64,000 bases of DNA from contig CM070580.1 of the NCBI GenBank assembly GCA_036346355.1, positions 66,232,854 through 66,296,853 on the forward strand, given 5' to 3'. The stretch comes from Rhipidocladum racemiflorum. Taxonomy: Eukaryota; Streptophyta; Magnoliopsida; Poales; Poaceae. The notes beneath the pieces were generated by a model. That model worked only from the letters and a program-made list of their open reading frames with translations. It was not told the DNA's origin and did not search any database. Made by a program: the position numbers and the translations under genes. Shown one piece after another: positions 1 to 13,000 of this stretch; position 1 is the stretch's first letter, and each line of letters begins with the position of its first letter.

Positions 1-1573
1 AGAAGTATTGACTCAGGATCCAACTCAAGACCAAGAGCAAGTGCTTTTTGAAGGCAAGTTGTGCTTTGACCATGTTGATCCTATTTCGAAATCTATTTTG
101 ATTTAAACTATTGCATGCTAGATCAATTAGAAAGATACTTTGTTTAAACATGGGGGTTAGATAAATACCAATTTGCTGTATGACACCTTGATTACTTAAG
201 TATGTGCCATGACCCTTTGTCACCCTAGTTGTGGATTACTAGTTGGACATTATTAAATTGCCAACATGGGTTTTAGACCGTTGTAGTATACTGCTTAGAC
301 CTGCTACGTGCTCATGACATGATTTTGGATAATCAAATGTTAATATTGACTTAATGACATATTGAACCTGTTTTGGAAAAGTATCATGTGATGTTGATGG
401 CACGTGGTGCATGGTAATCAAGCTGGGTTTGATAAACGATTTCGGCCGGGCATGTGGCAAGAGTAATCAGTGGGCAATTGTGGCATTGGGGATGTTGATT
501 TGGTTCTTGGGTAGTCTTGCCCTGGTCACTCTAAGGACTTAACCTTGCAAGCCTTTGAACTGGTCATACTTGCAACCACATGGTCGGAATGGGACGGCCC
601 TAGTTGACTAAGTCGCTAAGGACTCACTTGTGGAGCCTCAGGGTGTCAATTACACCGTTTGTGTGATTGTGCGGGAGCGTATCGTGGTGTGGGCCGATAC
701 CCATCTAACGGTGTGTTGGTCCCATACTTCGCCTTGGCTAAGGGAAGGGATGGTGTAGAGCACGAACCGGAGAGGACCATCTGTGTTGTTTGAGGCTTCC
801 GAAAGGCTTTGTTACGGGAACTCGCCTTTGTGGTGTTTGACTGTATCTTGTGGGTAAAGTGCATAACCTCTGCAGAGTGTAGAATCTATTTAAATAGCCG
901 AGTCCACAGATCTTTGGACAATGCTCGGAATTACAAATCAAGTGTTAGATTTTCTGAAAATAACTTGGATTTGAAAGGTTGGTTTGGTTAAATAATGAGG
1001 ATGATGGAAATATGGTTTAGGATGGGGAAAATGTTTATTAAACTTCTTGAAAAGTTATTTATGCTTTACTTATTTCTACTGCTTTCGAATCTACTTATAT
1101 TACTTTTCAAATCTTTATTTCTGCAAATATACCTTGAGCTATTCCTTTGTACCAAGCCATGCATATAGTATATTAGCTTGCATTCTGTGCATGACTTGCT
1201 GAGTACCAAGTACTCACCCTTGCCTCAACACAATACCAGTTGAAGAGGAGACTACACCAGCTTTGGAGGAGGAACTCCAAGAGGATCCGTTTACTTAGGG
1301 AAGCGAGCCCAGTCAGTTGCCTATGGTATACTGGATGGCGCCACGAAGTTATTTGATTTTCCGCTGCTATTATTTTTCTCTGAGTAAGTTTCGCCTTACG
1401 AGGCGTACATTTGTAACTTGGCCATAAGGTCGAGTAACCAGTTTGGTTATTTAAATAAAGTACTTTATTGGTATCGAGTGGTATGATTGTGATATTTACC
1501 AATGTTAAGACTGTGTGCACTAGCGCGTTCCTGGACTAGTGCTGAATACACAGAGGGTCCGGATTTGCAAATT
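1..1573 (+). repeat. 3' part of a 3.5-kb gypsy LTR, cut at both ends
   Basis: This stretch matches 7892-9472 of the complete solo LTR almost base for base, so the window opens about 1.9 kb into another copy of the same LTR. It carries the same landmarks: the block reading atcttgtgggtaaagtgc near 845, the CTCTGCAGAG word, and the terminal gagggtccggatttgcaa near 1552. The full LTR ends ...ggggtcccgaca, but here the sequence stops matching after aaattc at 1573 and passes into hAT-like DNA. The 3' terminus (about 11 nt) is therefore missing, and no primer-binding site follows. It is a truncated copy, not an active LTR. Confidence 0.9.
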
Positions 1574-2170
1574 CCATGCTTACAAGTCTAGCTCTAGCAC
1601 ACATGAGGAGTCAACAATACAACCTAGTGGTAGTAGGGGTTCTCAGTCATGCAATGTTGATAAAGAGATTGAAGACTTTCTGTATGAAGGTGTCTTAAGC
1701 CATACAGAGGACACTGAACTTGAGGTATACATGAATGAACCACCATTAAAATTTGTTGATACTGATAATGTCAAATTTAATGTATTGGGATGGTGGAGGG
1801 ACAAACAAGGGCCTTTTCCTATTCTCTCACGGCTAGCACGTGATGTGTTATCGGTTCGTTTCAATGGTTGCTTCATAATCAGCTTTTAGTGCCAGTGGCC
1901 GTGTTGTTGATACATTCCGTAGTAGACTAGAGCCTGATGTTGTCGAAGCTCTAATTTGTACTAAGGATTGGACATTTGCTTTAAACCAAGGTAAGAATAA
2001 GATGTTTGGTTAGTATATTATGCATTCATGTGATAACTCATTTTAACTTACTAATTTTCACTTGTTGTAAAATGTGAGGTTGTGCAAACTATGAGACAAA
2101 GAAGATTCCAACACTAATGGATGATTTTGACCTAGAGGAGGCAAAGGCAAAACATATAGCGGTTTGTGTA
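1574..2170 (+). pseudogene. hAT transposase C-terminal (dimerisation) fragment, broken
   Basis: The reading frame through 1574-1850 encodes a stretch with the hAT C-terminal dimerisation signature: an acidic lead-in, then VLGWWRDKQGPFPILSRLA, which matches the W-W...P-L-R-D-L pattern of Ac/RICESLEEPER-type proteins. After a one-base frameshift near 1860, and just after an in-frame TAA near 1878, the downstream frame continues with the conserved SAFSASGRVVDTFRS block (about 1881-1925). A GT donor (gtaag, near 1990) and a further short exon with an acidic DDFDLEE motif (about 2075-2160) suggest the original intron-exon layout. The catalytic N-terminal part is absent and the frame is disrupted, so this is a remnant. 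It may derive from a transposon or from a domesticated SLEEPER-type gene. Confidence 0.75.
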
Positions 2171-3189
2171 ACTGAGTATTAATTGATCTTTTGCAAAACC
2201 ATCTTTTTTTTCTTGTTGTGCTAATTCATATTCCTATAGGATGACATGATTGACTCTGGGGTAATTGAGTGATAACTGTTCAGTGCTGACTGGATAGATG
2301 AAAACTTGCAAAGGTTGGTTTACAAATTACAACTTTATATGGACAATTTCTTACATAATAGGTTTTGATAATCTATTGTAATTTGCAAGTCTAAGTTATT
2401 AACTTGTTGATGCATTTGTTGTTGCAGTGAACAAGCAAGTGAATTACATCTTTTGGTTGGAACAAGCAAGTGAAAGACAGGTTTACAACTTTTGTGCGAG
2501 CAAGCAAGTGAAATATAATTCCTTTTGGGCTTTGGCTGCTATTTCAGACATATTGCATTGCAGGTGCTTATGTATGTCAGTATGTGGTTATGGCTATGTG
2601 TAGTTGTGCAAATAGGAGACAGCAGTGTCTACTGCTTACTGCTTCCTTAGTTGCTTTGTTTGTGTTGTCTACTTGTCTTGACTCTCGAGTCCTGAATTCA
2701 ACTATTGTAATATTATTTATTGTTTAGTGTCCGCTACTATACTGAAACTAAGAAGTTGGAACTTTGAACTTGGACCATGTCCATGAGATCGAGAGATGAG
2801 ACCATAATAGCATGTAAGCGCTGCAAGGTTATATACATGTGGAATTGTGGTTTGTGGAATATGGATGACCAGGCGTGGATGTCATATACTCATATGTACT
2901 TATGCTATGTAGTTATGTCTATGTGGCTAATTGGCTATGTTTTCTTCTAAAGAATGATTAAGTTTGATGTTTGCCAATTGTTGAGTTCACACGATCATCA
3001 TTCATCATTCATCAATGACGAACTTAACACTGAAGGAGTGAAGGTCTATTAGACTATCACTATCCACTAGAGACCACTACTTATAAATTTGAGTAGTTTT
3101 CATAGTAGATTAAATAAATTTGATGGTACATTAAAAACAAAATTTAAATGTAATTTATTTTTAAATCTGCTGGTCTTTTATCTTCTACT
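2171..3189. other. AT-rich stretch, probably hAT 3' region, then junction to copia
   Basis: No long reading frame is visible. Short pieces such as 2240-2310 have splice-like borders (a cag-type acceptor and a caaag/gtt donor) and may be the last small exons of the hAT remnant. The remainder is low-GC DNA without recognisable coding similarity. I see no LTR start or primer-binding site for the copia element that follows, so the left end of that element is missing. Confidence 0.4.
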
Positions 3190-5978
3190 ATGATGAATGC
3201 AAATATTGCTTCTACTTCCAAAGCTAAACATACTGTTAAGTACAATTGCACTCATTGTGGTAGAGATGGACATTTAGTAGATTTTTGCTTCAGACTAGCC
3301 AAACAGCAAATGAAAGAAAAGACTAAGGCTAGGTCTAACTTCAGAAAGGCACATTTTGCTTCTCACTATGTGCCTAGGGTGAAGCAAACACCTTTTGTTG
3401 CTAGAGACACGAGAAAGGGCAAATCTGATTTTGTGCATAAGAATACTCGTGTTGTGCCTACTTTGTTGTGTCGTGTGTCTCAGTACTGGATTCCCAAAAA
3501 TCTGATTTCTAACCCCAGTACTGAGACCTCGACATGTTTTGCTATGTAGGCCTCTCGCGAGGAAGGAGAACATATGGCTAGTGGATTCGGATGCTCACGC
3601 CACATGTCCATAATAAGAATTGGTTCTCCTCTCTCACTCATGCATCTCGTCTTTGAAAGTGTTACTTTTGGAGATGCTTCTTCCTCTTCTATTGTGGCAA
3701 AAGGTACAGTGAAGGTAAATGACAAGTTCATGTTCAAGGATGTGGCTCTTGTTGGAAACTTGAAATATAACTTGCTCTGCTTCACAAATGATTGATGAAG
3801 ATCTTGAAATAAGTTTTAAGAAAAATGAATGCAAAGTGTTAGATGCTTCAGGTGATCTTGTTTTTAGGATTTCACGCTTTGGAAGAGTATTTAAAGCTGA
3901 TTTTGATGCATCACCTTCTTCTAAGCATATGTGTCTAGTTGCCAATGTTTCTAAAGATTTATTCTTTTAGCATCGTAGACTTGGTCATGTTGGTTTTGAT
4001 CATCTTACTCGTGTAAGTGGTTTAGATCTCATACGTGGCTTGCCTAAGCTTAAGGGTGATAGCAACCTAGTATGCTCTTCCTGTAGACATGGTAAGATGA
4101 TTGCAGGTTCACATCCACCTCTTACCACGGTGATGACAAACGCCTCGGACAGCTACTACATCTTGACACGGTTGGACCATCTCGAGTTCAATCTTTTGGA
4201 GGCAAATGGTATGTGCTTGTGATTGTTGATGATTTTTCTAGATACTCTTGGGTATACTTTATGGCATCTAAGGATGAGGCTTTTAGTCATTTTAGAAGTC
4301 TTGTTCTTAGGCTTTCTGTTGATCATCCAGGAGCTCTTAGAGCGATTAGAAGTGATAATGGGCCGAGTTTAAAAATTCTTCTTTTGATCACTTTTGTCTT
4401 TGAAAAGGAATTGATCATCAATTTTCATCACCTAGAGTGCCTCAACAGAATGGTGTAGTTGAAAGGAAAAATAGAACGTTGGTTGAGATGGCTAGAACCA
4501 TGTTAGATGAACATCACACTCCTAGAAACTTTTGGGCTGAAGCGATTTCAACTGCATGTTATGCTTCAAACCGTGTGTTTTTGAGATCAAAATTGGGTAA
4601 GACTCCATATGAGCTTCGGTTTGGGCATAGGCCTACTGTTTCTCACTTTAGGGTTTTTGGATGCAAATGCTTTGTCTTGAAATCTTGATAAATTTGAAGC
4701 TAGATCGATGGATGCCATTTTTCTTGGATATCCTACTCATACTCGTGGCTATCGTGTGCTTGTTTTGGAGACTAACAAAATTATGAAAACTTGTGAAGTT
4801 ACTTTTGATGAGGCTAGTCCAGGCACTAGTCCAAGTGATGCAGGTACAGGCGCATATGTTCAGGGGGAGAAAATCTTTGAAAATAATGATAATGATGATG
4901 TTGAAGATGAGGTCTTGAATCTTCCTAATGCACAACAAGCTGTAGCACCTTTGGTACCTACTACTACATCACCTACAGCTAATCATCCTCAAGCTACAAC
5001 ATCATCTGTACATGCTGAAAATGAAGAAGGAGAAGAAGAAGTTTCAAAAGCCAAAGCTCCCTTGCATATTCAGAAAATGCATCCATCTGAACAAATGATT
5101 GGAGACCTAAATGAGAGAATCACCCGGTCCAGATTTATTCATTCTGACACCCATGCTCATTCTGCTTTAGTTGTTTCTTTTGAACCCAAAGATATATCTC
5201 ATGCATTATCTGACGAATCTTGGATCAATGCCATGCATGAAGAATTAGAGAATTTTGAACGAAATAAAGTTTGGAAACTAGTCTCACCACCTCCTGATTT
5301 TAATGTCATTGGAACTAGATGGGTTTTCAAAAATAAACAAAGTGAGGATGGTGTTGTTGTTAGAAACAAGGCTAGATTGGTTGCTCAAGGTTTTACTCAA
5401 GTTGAGGGCTTAGATTTTGATGAAACCTTTGCTCTGTTGCTAGAATTGAAGCCATTAGAATCCTTTTAGCATTTCTTTGCATCCAAAGGTTTCAAATTGT
5501 ATCAAATGGATGTGAAAAATGCTTTTCTTAATGGCTACATAAATGAGGAGGTTTATGTCAAGCAACCACCTGGCTTTGAAAATTTGAAGTTTCCAAATCA
5601 TGTATTCAAACTATCAAAAACTTTGTATGGTTTGAAACAAGCCCCTAGAGCATGGTATGATAGGCTAAAAACCTTTTTACTTGAGAAGGGATTTTCAATG
5701 GGAAAGGTTGACAAAACTCTCTTTTTACTCAAGCAAGGCAATAATCAACTATTCGTTCAGATTTATGTTGATGATATTATCTTTGGTGGTTCCTCTCATG
5801 TTTTAGTGTCTAAGTTTTCAGAAACAATGAGGGACGAATTTGAGATGAGTATGATAGGTGAGTTGACATACTTTTTGGGACTGCAAATCAAGCAAACAAA
5901 GGACGGTACTTTTGTGCATCAAAGCAAATACACAAAAGACTTGTTGCATCGATTTGGGATGGAAAACAACAAGCCGAT
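3190..5978 (+). pseudogene. copia gag-protease-integrase-reverse transcriptase, broken
   Basis: The region opens with a retroviral-type zinc knuckle (CTHCGRDGHLVDFC, about 3247-3288). The protease region near 3575-3600 has the CSRHMS block, but a frameshift cuts through the catalytic Asp-Ser-Gly, leaving its two halves in different frames. The pre-integrase His-His region (about 3970-4090), integrase core (DDFSRYSWVYF near 4225; QNGVVERKNRTL near 4442) and reverse transcriptase (VKNAFLNGYINEEVYV near 5512; YVDDIIFGG near 5765) follow. Several stops and frameshifts separate them (for example near 3548, 3795, 3970, 4688 and 5467). The YVDD active site is intact, but the polyprotein cannot be made as it stands. 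The frame ends at 5978, where the solo LTR inserted. Confidence 0.9.
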
Positions 5979-8900
5979 TGTAACACCCCAAAATTTTGCT
6001 TTTCTTAAATTCATGTGTGATTTGGCACTTTGGTGAATTTTTGGAATTTTCTGGAATTTATTTGGATTTATTTGGAATTTATTTGAATTTATTCCATTTT
6101 GAAATAATTAAAGAATTTGATTTTGCAAATAAAATTTTGTTGGAAATATTTTATTTGAGTCCCAAATACCCTAAAATATTTTCCAGAATTTTTGGAATTT
6201 TTCAGTCTTTGCTATTTTTAATGAATTAAATGAATTACTGGGAATTATTTTAAATATTAAATCGCTGGAAATCCAACTCGGGTCGAGTACTGTTCATCCG
6301 ACCGAGTCGGAACCCGAGTCGGACTCGAGTCCGACCCGAGCCAGTTGACTCGATCAAACCAGCTCAAAACCCTAATCAATCCCAACCGTTGGATCAAGAT
6401 CCAACGGCTGAGATCCGCCCGTACCGGTTCGAGCCGTATCCGGCCCGGATCCGATCGCGCCCGTGCGATCGTGGCCGTTGATCGTGCCACGTGGACGGCT
6501 GAGCGTCGTCGTCTCCGCCGAGACCGAGCCGGACTCCGCCGCCGCGCCCGCCGCCGTGTAGAATTAGGTTTCCGTCTCGGGCACGAACGCCGAGGCTATT
6601 TAAAGCCCGGGTCACGCCCCGAGGTTGCCCTCATCCTTGCGCACTGCTTCCCGAGCCATCTCGCTTCGAGCCGCCGTTTGCTTATTCGCGGCGAGCTCGC
6701 CAGAAGTTGGAGGAAGTGACCGCCGCGGTTTTGCTCGATTCGCCGCCGTCCGTCGTCTCCCGCCGAGAAGGAGCCCAGGTCCGGAACCACCGTGACGAGA
6801 CGCACCCGAAGGAAGGATTCATCTCGCCGGAGCAACCCCGAAACGCCGCCGGCCCGTCGTCGTTCGCCTCTCGGTGCCCACGCCTCGCCGCGCCATCGCC
6901 GGACTTCGCGAGCTCGGTGAACCGTCAGATCCAGATCGGACGGTTGAGGTGAGTTCACGTGTCCCCAACCCGATTAGATCTGGACCGTTGGATCAAGATC
7001 CAACGGTTCACAATCGCCACGTGCTGTAGTAGTGTTATTATAGGATTAGATCTGGACCGTCCGATCTAAATCGAACGGCCCACGATCAACGAGTAGTTTC
7101 AACGTGTTAACCCTGGATCTAATCCGCGCCGTTGATTTTCAAACCAACGGCCGTGATTGCGCCACGTGTCGGGAAGTTGGACCGACGCGTCGGTGGCCAG
7201 ACGCTGGGCAGCGCGGGTAATACCGACACGCTGGGGCCCGCGTGTCGGGCCGATCGCACCGTGACGCCACCCATGACGTCAGATGGGTCCCACATGTCGC
7301 ACCGTGGGCTGAGTCCCGCCGACGCCGGGCCGATGACGCTACCCGAAAGGGGCCCACATGTCACCGACACGTGGAGTCGTGGACCGAGTCCACGTGGACC
7401 CGAGCCGGCGTGGACCGAGTCCATGGACCGCCGACGCCAGCCAACCAATCAGAGGCTGCCACGTGTCCATCTTGACGCAATAATTAATTTCGAAAAAGAA
7501 AATGATTTATTAATTCGAAATAATGATTTGATTTTGATTCAAACTTCAAACGCTTATAACTTTTATGCGTTTCAACTCCGATTTGAGTGATTCAAATTTC
7601 TAAATTTGTATAAAATTCAGATCTACCTAAATATGAATTTTATTTAATTTTGGACTAAAGTTTTTCTCTGTAATATTATTTAATTGATTATTTAAACTTT
7701 AATAAATCATAACTTTTGCATTTTAACTCCGATTTGAACGATTCCAGTTCCTAAAAATCCAGAAAATTATGTTTTCTCTGTTTATGGATTTTATTTGGAT
7801 GTTTGGACACTTTTTGCCTATTGTTTATTTGTGTATTTGCTATTTGCACGCTTTACGAGTAGACGCGTTGAAGTGCCTAAGGATTCGAAGGAGAAGTATT
7901 GACTCAGGATCCAACTCAAGACCAAGAGCAAGTGCTTTTGAAGGCAAGTTGTGCTTTGACCATGTTGATCCTATTTGAAATCTATTTTGATTTAAACTAT
8001 TGCATGCTAGATCAATTAGAAAGATACTTTGTTTAAACATGGGGTTAGATAAATACCAATTTCTTTGTATGACACCTTGATTACTTAAGTATGTGCCATG
8101 ACCCTTTGTCACCCTAGTTGTGGATTACTAGTTGGACATTATTAAATTGCCAACATGGGTTTTAGACCGTTGTAGTATCTTTGCTTAGACACGCTACGTG
8201 CTCATGACATGATTTTGGATAATCAAATGTTAATATTGACTTAATGACATATTGAACCTGTTTTGGAAAAGTATCATGTGATGTTGATGGCACGTGGTGC
8301 ATGGTAATCAAGCGGGGTTTGATAAAGCTGATTTCGGCCAGGGCATGTGGCAAGAGTAATCAGTGGGCCGATTGTGGCATTGGGGATGTTGATTTGGTTC
8401 TTGGGTAGTCTTGCCCTGGTCACTCTAAGGACTTAACCTTGCAAGCCTTTGAACTGGTCATACTTGCAACCACATGGTCGAATGGGACGGCCCTAGTTGA
8501 CTAAGTCGCTAAGGACTCACTTGTGGAGCCTCAGGGTGTCAATTACACCGCTTGTGTGATTGTACGGGAGCGTATCGTGGTCGTGGGCCGATACCCATCT
8601 AACGGTGTGTTGGTCCCATACTTCGCCTTGGCTAAGGGAAGGGATGGTGTAGAGCACGAACCTGAGAGGACCATCTGTGTTGTTTGAGGCTTCCAAAGGC
8701 TTTGTTACTGAGGAACTCGCCTTTGTGGTGTTTGACTCTGTATCTTGTGGGTAAAGTGCATAACCTCTGCAGAGTGTAGAATCTATTTAAATAGCCAGGA
8801 GTCCACTTCGTGATCGACAATGCTCGGGAATTACAGTCAAGGGTTAGATTTTCTGAAAATAACTTGGATTTGAAAGGTTGGTTTGGTTAAATAATGAGGA

Positions 8901-9483
8901 TGATGGAAATATGGTTTAGGATGGGGAAAATGTTTATTAAACTTCTTGAAAAGTTATTTATGCTTTACTTATTTCTACTGCTTTCGAATCTACTTATATT
9001 ACTTTTCAAATGTCTGTATCGCAAATATACCTTGAGCTATTCCTTTGTACCAAGCCATGCATATAGTATATTAGCTTGCATTCTAGCATGACTTGTCGAG
9101 TACCAAGTACTCACCCTTGCCTCAACACAATACCAGTTGAAGAGGAGACTACACCAGCTTTGGAGGAGGAACTCCAAGAGGATCCGTTTACTTAGGGAAG
9201 CGAGCCCAGTCAGTTGCCTATGGTATACTGGATGGCGCCACGAAGTTATTTGATTTTCCGCTGCTATTATTTTTCTCTGAGTAAGTTTCGCCTTACGAGG
9301 CGTACATTTGTAACTTGGCCATAAGGTCGAGTAACCAGTTTGGTTATTTAAATAAAGTACTTTATTGGTATCGAGTGGTATGATTGTGATATTTACCAAT
9401 GTTAAGACTGTGTGCACTAGCGCGTTCCTGGACTAGTGCTGAATACACAGAGGGTCCGGATTTGCAAATTCGGGGTCCCGACA
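5979..9483 (+). repeat. solo LTR, 3.5 kb, gypsy type, TSD CCGAT
   Basis: It begins TGTAACACCCCAAAATTTTG and ends GGGGTCCCGACA, giving TG...CA termini. CCGAT at 5974-5978 is repeated at 9484-9488. No primer-binding site or coding region follows, so this is a solo LTR left by recombination between two LTRs. Inside are a TATA-like ctatttaaag (about 6596), inverted repeats built on CCGTTGGATC (6386-6407 and 6985-7006), several CACGTG-type G-boxes between 6950 and 7470, and CCAATCAG near 7444. It lies in the copia pol region and has the same sequence family as the LTRs at 10051-13534 and 19219-22701. Confidence 0.93.
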
Positions 9484-10050
9484 CCGATCATGACACCTGT
9501 CAGCGTATGAGCCAACAGACCCCTTCCGCCAAGGGGTATACTAAGTTCTAACCGGGGCTTTCGTGGAGATCGCTCGGGAATGAGAGAGTCAGGGGCGAAG
9601 CATGCAAGGAGCCACCGAGGTTTTCTCAGGTTCGGGCCCTCCTGAGAGTAATAGCCCTACTCCTGTCTTCTTGTATTTTCAGTGCCTTTGGAGAGAACGG
9701 GAAGATGTACAGCAACCCAAAGGAGCTCAGACCAGCCCACCCAGAGCGGAGAGTCTAGACTGAGCAAAATGATCGAACCAACCAACCCCCGCTCCCATGC
9801 ACCCGACTCCCTTTTATACTTGGGTCAAGGGGCGCATGGGAGGCTTACACAGCAAGCTATACTCATTACACTGCCACGTCGCATTAAATGCACCTATCAC
9901 TGTTCTTGCAGCACATTTAATGCCCTGGCGCAGCCTCGCCCTCTCCTCGCCTGCCTCGCACATGTCGGCTCGCCCGGGCTCTGGTTTGGGGTGGGAAATT
10001 GCGTAGTGACATCATCCGCCATTATGGCGCGCGTTGGGAACACACGCCAC

Positions 10051-13000
10051 TGTAACACCCCAAAATTTTGCTTTCCTTAAATTCATGTGTGATTTGGCAC
10101 TTTGGTGAATTTTTGGAATTTTCTGGAATTTATTTGGATTTATTTGGAATTTATTTGAATTTATTCCATTTTGAATTAATTAAAGAATTAAACTTTGCAA
10201 ATAAAATTTTGTTGGAAATATTTTATTTGAGTCCAAAATGATCCAAAATATTTTCGAATTTTTCCGAATTTTTCGAGTCTTTGCTATTTTTAATGAATTA
10301 AATGAATTATTGGGAATTATTTTAAATATTAAATCATTGGAAAATCAACTCGGTCGAGTATCGTTTCATCCGATCGAAGTGAACAGAAGTCGGACTCGAG
10401 TCCGACCCGAGCCAGTTGACTCGACCAAACCAGCTCCCAACCCTAAGCGATCCCGACCGTTGGATCAAGATCCAACGGCTGAGATCCGCCCGTACCGGTT
10501 CGAGCCGTATCCGGCCCGGATCCGATCGCGTCCACGCGATCGTGGCCGTTGATCGTGCCACGCGGACGGCCGTAAGGCCGTCGCTCCGGCCCGACTCGAA
10601 GCCGGAGAGCTCCGCCGCGGACCGAGCAGACACGGCTTAGGTTCCGATTTGCACGCACGCCGAGGCCGTATTTAAAGCGTGAGACGCCCCCGAGGTTGCC
10701 CTCATCCGCGGCGCACTGCTCCCAAGCCATCTCGCTCGAGCCGCCGCCGCTTTGCCCGCACGAGCTCGCCGGAGTTGGAACCCTGTTGCGCAGCGGTTTA
10801 CCGCCGATTCCGCCGACGTCCGTCGTCTTCCGCCGAAGGAGCCCAGATCCGGAATCTCGTGACGAGACGCACTCAAGGCGAGGACTCATCTCGCCGAGCA
10901 ACCCTCAAACGCCGCCGTCTGCTCGCCGTCGTTCTCATCTCCGGTGGTCTTGCTTCGCGCGTCGCCATCGACCTCGCGAAGCTGCGTGGACCGTCCGATC
11001 TTGATCGTGGCGGTTGAGGTGAGTTCACGTGTTCCAAACCCGACAGATCTCGACCGTTGGATCAAGATCCAACGGCCCACGATCGCCACGCGTCGTAGTA
11101 GTCTTTGTTATAGGATTAGATCTCGACCGTCCGATCTAGATCGAACGGCCCACGATCATCGAGTAGTTTCAACGTGTTAACCCCGGATCTAATCACGGCC
11201 GTTGAATTTCAAATCAACGGACACGATCGTGCCACGTGTCCAGGGAGCCGAACCGCCGCCACGCGCAAGCGCAGGCATCGACACGCCCGGGGCTCGCGTG
11301 TCGGCGATCGCACCGTGACGCCACCCATGACGTCATCGGTAGGTCCCACTGCCGCCAAGACCGTGGCCGAGCCTCACGACGCCAAGAATGACGTCACCCG
11401 AATGGGCCCACATGTCGAGAGGCGGAGTCGTGGACCGAGTCCACGGTAGACCCGAGCCGAGCGTGGACCGAGTCCATGGGCTTACCGACGCCACCAACCA
11501 ATCGAGGCTGCCACGCGTGTCCATGCCGACGCAATAATTAATTTCCGAAAAGAAAATGATTTATTAATTCGAAATAATGATTTGATTTTGTTTCAAATTT
11601 CAAACGCTTATAACTTTTATGCGTTTCAACTCCGATTTGAGTGATTCAAATTTCTAAATTTGTATAAAATTGAGATCTACCTAAATATGAAATTTTATTT
11701 AATTTTTGGACTAAAGTTTTTCTCTGCAAAATTATTTAATTGATTATTTAAACTTTAAATAATCATAACTTTTATGCGTCTTAACTCCAAATTTGTGATT
11801 CCAGCTTTCTAAAAACTCATAAAATTATGTTCTCTCTGTTTATGGATTTTATTTGGATGTTTGGACACTTTTTGCCTATTGTTTATTTGTGAATTTGCTA
11901 TTTGCACGCTTTTACGAGTAGACGTTGAAGTGCCTAAGGATTCAAGGAGAAGTATTAACTCAGGATCCAACTCAAGACCAAGAACAAGTACTTTTTGAAG
12001 GCAAGTTGTGCTTTGACCATGTTGATCCTATTTTGAAACTTATTTTGATTTAAACTATGCATGCTAGTCAATTAGAAAGATACTTTGTTTAAACATGAGG
12101 GTTAGATAAATACCAATTTGCTGTATGACACCTTGATTACTTAAGTATGTGCCATGACCCTTTGTCACCCTAGTTGTGGATTACTAGTTGGACATTATTA
12201 AATTGCCAACATGGGTTTAGACCGTTGTAGTATACTGCTTAGACCTGCTACGTGCTCATGACATGATTTTTGGATAATCAAATGTTAATATTGACTTAAT
12301 AATATATTGAACCTGTTTTGGAAAAGTATCATGTGAGGTTGATGGCACGTGGTGCATGGTAATCAACTGGGGTTTGATAAACATTTTCGACCGGGGCATG
12401 TGGCAAGAGTAATCAAGTGGGCCAGTTGTGGCATTGGGAATGTTGATTTGGTTCTTCGGGTAGTCTTGCCCTGGTCACCCTAAGGACTTAACCTTGCAAG
12501 CCTTTGAACTGGGTCTAACGTGCAACCACATGTCTGTAATGGGACGGACCTAGTTGACTAAGTTGCTAATAACGCACTGTGGGACCTCGGAGGTCAACTA
12601 CACCCTTTGTGTAAGTTGTACGGGGAGCGCATCGGGCCGAGGCCAGTACCCATCTAACGGTTGATTGGCCTAGACTTCACCTTAGCGAAGGGAAGGGTTA
12701 GTGCGCAATAACCGGGGAGGACCACTTGTATTGTTAGAGGTTTCAGAAAGACTTTGTTACGTGAACTCGCCTTTGTGTTGTTTGACTGTATCTTGTGGGT
12801 AAAGTGCATAACCTCTGCATAGTTTAGAATCTATTCGAATATCCGTGTCCGAGGTATTGGACATCGCCGGGAATTACAAATAAGGGTTAGATTTTCTCAA
12901 AAATGACTTGGTTTGAAAGGTTGGGTTGGATAAATAATGAAGTTGATGGAAATGTGGTTTAGGTTGGGAAGGATGTTGACTAAAACCTCTTGAAAAGTTA

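Noticed and set aside
6345..7590. Several overlapping open frames of 70-150 codons in the GC-rich middle of the 3.5-kb LTR, on both strands
   Set aside because: They recur in every LTR copy with frames broken differently, lack motifs, and are explained by high GC with few stops.
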